Both the position numbers and the translations under genes were made by a program. This document shows, in pieces, positions 59,728-64,000 of a stretch of DNA of 64,000 bases. How positions within the stretch are numbered: the stretch's first letter is position 1; the number at the start of each line of letters is the position of its first letter. The stretch is taken from positions 62,001 to 126,000 of the forward strand of contig VCJN01001248.1 of assembly GCA_006384855.1 (NCBI GenBank), in the 5' to 3' direction. The notes under the pieces are model-generated. The model was given only the letters and a program-made list of their open reading frames with translations, was not told the DNA's origin and ran no database searches. This DNA comes from Tetraselmis striata. Taxonomy: Eukaryota; Chlorophyta; Chlorodendrophyceae; Chlorodendrales; Chlorodendraceae.

Positions 59728-62700
59728 CGACCGCTGGGTCCTTGGAGTCCGTCACGTGGATGAGGGTTCGCCCACATCAGTGCTGCATGTGCGCGCACTC
59801 CTGCGGGCATATGCTGGAGCGGCGGTTGTGATCCCCACCCGCCCGCCCCGCCCGCAGCATGTAGTACAGGTATTAGTCAGCATCAGGTAGTAGTAGCGCG
59901 CTAATTGCCATGTTATGTACACCCCCCACAAAAGTCTTGCCCCCACCAAAATCACACAACACGCGGGAATTCACTGTTGCGCGTGTATACGGCAAGATTA
60001 GTCGCTATTGGATGCCATTCAACCAACCGCAGGTGCACTTAGATGATTAGCCACTGAGTGCATCATCTTGAATTGGTAAATGTCCGTTATTTCGGCGCTG
60101 GGAAATGTGTGATAAAGTGGTAGAACAGCCGCAGCAGTGGCCCATTTTTTGCTGTGTAAGCGAGTTCGGAGCATATAAGTAACGGTTTTTTGGCAAGTAT
60201 AGGAGCGAGTTTTTTCCAATTAGATTCGCCGACGACAATGTGGTGTCATGCGACCACTCCGTGTTTTTTTCTTGAGTAAAAAAGACTGAGTCTCCACGCG
60301 AGAGTTTACATGATTTTGAGCGCCGTCGGTTTTTGAAACAAACTGTTGCAAATGCAGTTTTGGGAGGTGTGTCAAGAGGCGTATCTTCGTGAAAATAATG
60401 GTGTCAGATTGAGGCGTACGAGGTCGCGTTGGAAAGCGCATGGCAAAAGCGCTTTCATGTAAGGGTGACCTATTTTGCCCGGATTTCACGCTGAGACTTG
60501 CCATTTGCTAACGTTTTAAGGGGTAGTATGCGAGCCCCAAAATAACATGTTTTCAAACTTTGGAGCCCAATGTTAGGACCCCAAACGAGCACCTAGGTGA
60601 AACCCGTAGTGCCTCAGACTCGAGCCCACTATAGGTCTCAAATAAACAAACAACTCTTCATTATTGCGTTTCCCCAAATCAGCAGACACGTTTTCTGCCT
60701 AGAAAATGCGTAGAAAAATGCGTAGAAATTTCTGCTTGCGATTTCGCAGTAGTCGGTGCTTTGGCACAATGCCTTTCTTTCCTCCCACACCTCTGGCGCT
60801 GCGTCGCGGCAGTAGTGCATCGGGAGGGCTTTGATATGGGCCATCCACATGGTGAGCTTGGGCCATATAGCGCGTCGCGATATGCTACCAATGGATTACA
60901 GTTTTAGGCCCTTTCGAGCACTTCTAAAACTGCAGGGACAGTGGCGCGTGCACGGCTGTGATGCCATGTGATCACCCAAATGGCACGACACTCCCACAAT
61001 TTATCCATTTACTACTATATTTCCGTGCGTAAAAGCTTGGGGGCATGCGCAACCCCATGAAGCTGAAACGCATGTAATCGCATTGTGCAAATTTCTGTTG
61101 AAACGCGGCGTTTTTCCACTATGAGCGGGAAAATAGCACTACAGAAAAAATATGCATCAGCACGACATTTCGGAGGGTGCGCTGCAACCCTTCAAGGCAA
61201 GGTCATGAAAGCGAAGCTTCGGTATAAGTAAATACCATACGTGGTTTTGGTATGGGACACCGTCCTATGTATCCACTGCACTGGTTTCGGAGCAAAATCA
61301 TGGCAACATTCTTGATGTAATCGTTCCATGCGCAAGCATGAGAGGCTTCTCGCGGCCTCCTTGCTTTGGGGCGAAGCTCATGTATAGTAGTACACGGATA
61401 GATCGTGTCCGCCATAGGGCGTCATCGTGGCCCGACATGCATGGGAATTGCGTGAACTGAAATGGCCCTATTGTGGTTGAACCCATGCCTTGAAATGGGG
61501 CGTCAAGTGTGGCGCTTGTGTGCATCGCTAAATTAATGAGAGGGACATGCACCAAGTATGAGTGGCTCGTGTGCAAACACACCCAGCACAACACCATCCC
61601 ACCACCGGGCGGTGTCAAGCTTTAGGACACAGTTGGCGTTACTTACGCCCGGCCACCTTGTGAGCACATGCCGTCGCCGTCACCATCGTCCAGAGCCGAC
61701 ATATTGTCCTATTTATCTGCATGCATTTTCATATTGCCCAAACGTACTCGGATGCTCCGGAAAATAATTCGAAATTCACCTGCCTACGGAACAGACCCAT
61801 ACAATGTTTTGAGATTGATTTCAGAATTCAGACCATTTGGGGCAATCCCTAAATAAGGCGCTACATAAGAAACGAATGTCATCGTGCATTAATTTAGCGA
61901 TTGCACAACGAGGCGACACGGCATCGGCGATGGTAGCAATACACACCGTGCAGTGGCTCTCGCCTACATGGCCCCACCCTACCCAACGCCAGCCTTACTA
62001 TACCGTCCCTTTGCTAACATGTTTCCTCACGCATCCATGGCCATGCCGCCATGCAATGCTCTATGCATGCGCGGCTGCGCGCTTTGCCTGGGCACTGCCC
62101 CCCTGTGCTAAGGGCGTACATGAAACGCCCAATGTGGCGTCAATAACATCGTGTAGGGCAGCTGTTATTATTGGAATATGGTTTGGTTAAATGTTGTTTC
62201 AGGTTGTTTGCTTGCATGCAGTTGAAACTGCTGTATCATCATATTATGATTATGCATATTCAACTAAACATGCAACATTCCAGGGTTTCAGGTCAAGCAC
62301 CCTAGATTCCGCAGCCCTGCCATTTGTAAACTCGCATTCGGCGAAAATGGGACTTATGTGGAGGGGTGAAGGGAGCGACTAATAATAAGACACGTATAGA
62401 ATAGTAATCGCGCGCGTGTAGTTTTTTTGTCGCGCGACTCTACTACTATTTTCCAGTAGTGGCGATTTTCCAGCTGTAGTAATAGTAATAGTAGTAGTAG
62501 CAATTAGTATACAAATACTTAATACAGAAATATGACCCTACCCTGACGATTATTGTATGACGAATAATAAATAAATTCAGTCGCACTGTAACATACCACA
62601 TCACAAAAACTGAAATAAGATATCCGCTTGCACCTTCACCTTCTCGCCCATGCCATGTCGTTGGTTGGCCATGTAGTATTGCACGTGGTGTGTCGAAGCC

Positions 62701-63156
62701 TGCCACGCCGCCCGAGGAAGCGGTCGTTGCCTCGCCCGATTATATATGATCCTTGTAAGAATGTGAACCATATTTTTGGGATCGCCGGCATTCGAAAGAT
62801 AAGGGCATAATATTACCTAAAAAATGGCGGTGAATAGGAGAGCGATAAACAACCCGGCGGCGTCACAACTAGAGGGCCAGTACGACGAACCTCTATTGGG
62901 CTTTCCCATTATACTTCTCGTACAATAACAAACGTCGCGAGGTGGGCAGTGTTAGCCATGACAAATAATTTTGCCTGCCTGGCAAACAATTATTTACCAA
63001 CCGCCGTCACAACGAGTATTTTTCGGTGGATGATGATATAATTCTGGCGCTCTTCCTTGTATTATTTAACATAATCACCGGCGCCAGGATATATAGGACT
63101 TTATATGGACCATACTCCGCCCCGTGATAGCCCACATATTCAACTTGATGCTGCTG

Positions 63157-63212
<56 letters not shown>

Positions 63213-63945
63213 AACCTGAATTTGATGTTTGCTTTGAGCCTAACTAACGTGGCCACGGGGCACGACCGTAGGACTTCAACAATAAGAACAGGTTCCGACT
63301 CACCACTGATGGCGTAACGCCAAGAACAAGTTGAATGTAGTCGTCAGCCACTCGTCCGGGGACATATAGCTAGACATGCCGGTGACAGCGTGCCGGGTCA
63401 CGTGGCAGCCCTCTCCGCGATGGAGCCATCTCTACATGGCAAAGGCAGGGGCACCTGCAAATAGAGCGGGTTATTTGATCCCCATGCGCTACGGGCTATG
63501 CGATAGCAACCGACCCTATATGTAGGTTTGTGCACCCGGGGCACTCATTGGGCAGCATGATTGTACAACTTGGAATAAATAACTTGAATAAAGTTGTACG
63601 AAGTCAAAAATACAATACATAATCCCGGGGGCCGTAACAATGAGCTGCTTGTAAAAGACGAGCATGGGAACTCATTGGGCAGTGGTCCGTGGACACGTCC
63701 TCCGTGTGTACCGCCCATACGGCTTCTCCCGGCTGGCGGGGATACTTACAGCCCCCCCTCCCCCCCCCCCACAATATCGCCCAGCACCTATGTAGGGATA
63801 AGGCCAAGCTACGTCAAAAATTCCAGAATATTACTGGGCACGTCAAAGTTGCGGGGCTCCTCCTCCTCAATAGTCGCTATGCCGTGAGCAGACGAAAAAT
63901 ATATGAGCTTATATAGAGGCGGCTTGCTGTGTTGATCTTAGTTAG
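59728..63945. other. Gene-free right end
   Basis: Only short open frames without motifs. Features seen: an old repeat at 61880-62160 resembling 45850-46260; a TAG/TAA trinucleotide-rich stretch near 62485-62512; an imperfect hairpin near 62962-63000 (AAATAATTTTGCC ... GGCAAACAATTATTT); and a long (GT)n run at 63158-63206. Confidence 0.5.
63158..63206 (+). repeat. (GT)n microsatellite
   Basis: About 24 uninterrupted GT units. Confidence 0.95.
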
Positions 63946-64000
63946 TACTGCTTTAAACGGTGGATTTGTTACTCGCCTTTTTGTAATTCACACCAGTACA
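63946..64000 (-). repeat. Dispersed repeat B, copy 3 (inverted, reaches the window edge)
   Basis: The reverse complement carries GTACTGGTGTGAATTACAAA, then AGTAACAAATCCACCG (63973-63958) and TTTAAA, matching the 2189-2245 copy in the same order. Confidence 0.8.

Overview
Nuclear DNA of a eukaryote, most likely a green alga. Genes are split by GT-AG (and some GC-AG) introns, coding exons are very GC-rich, spacers are AT-richer and repeat-laden, and the remains of a LINE and a DIRS-type tyrosine-recombinase retroelement are present. A WPP-like domain at the left edge (a domain described from plants) and a five-BRCT TOPBP1/MEI1-like protein point to the green lineage. Species is not determinable from this sequence. 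Exon boundaries were read by eye from splice sites, reading phase and family motifs; in the genes called with confidence every exon junction is phase-consistent.

Layout. 0-2 kb: 5' part of a WPP-like-domain gene (minus), running off the left edge. 2-6 kb: repeats plus weak coding remnants, including two phase-consistent 3' exons of an unknown minus gene (4.3-4.6 kb). 6.1-7.5 kb: secreted trypsin-like protease (minus, 5 exons) with a 14-nt disruption at the activation site. 7.6-13.5 kb: repeat-rich, with a decayed LINE (9.4-10.6 kb) and a decayed DIRS-type recombinase ORF (11.0-12.4 kb). 13.6-22.8 kb: 18-exon TOPBP1-like gene (plus). 23.7-28.9 kb (minus) and 34.3-42.9 kb (plus): two paralogous six-transmembrane channels with cyclic-nucleotide-binding-like domains, head to head around a spacer containing a 68-bp minisatellite. 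43-53.7 kb: repeats, two different satellites (47.2-48.5 and 48.9-49.7 kb) and an unidentified coding-like stretch (50.9-53.0 kb, minus). 53.7-55.0 kb: secreted cysteine-rich protein (plus). 55.5-59.7 kb: seven-exon short-chain dehydrogenase (minus). 59.7-64 kb: no gene seen.

How the parts relate. There is no operon logic; the genes are independent (checkpoint/replication scaffold, ion channels, secreted protease, redox enzyme). The main points of interest are: the channel pair, with exon lengths matching to the base, a non-GYG selectivity filter, a one-base frameshift in the filter of one copy and a tandem array that has copied the head of the pore exon in the other; long C-homopolymers lying just inside many 5' splice sites; recurrent GC-AG introns; and a roughly 40-bp dispersed element flanked by 11-12 bp direct repeats.
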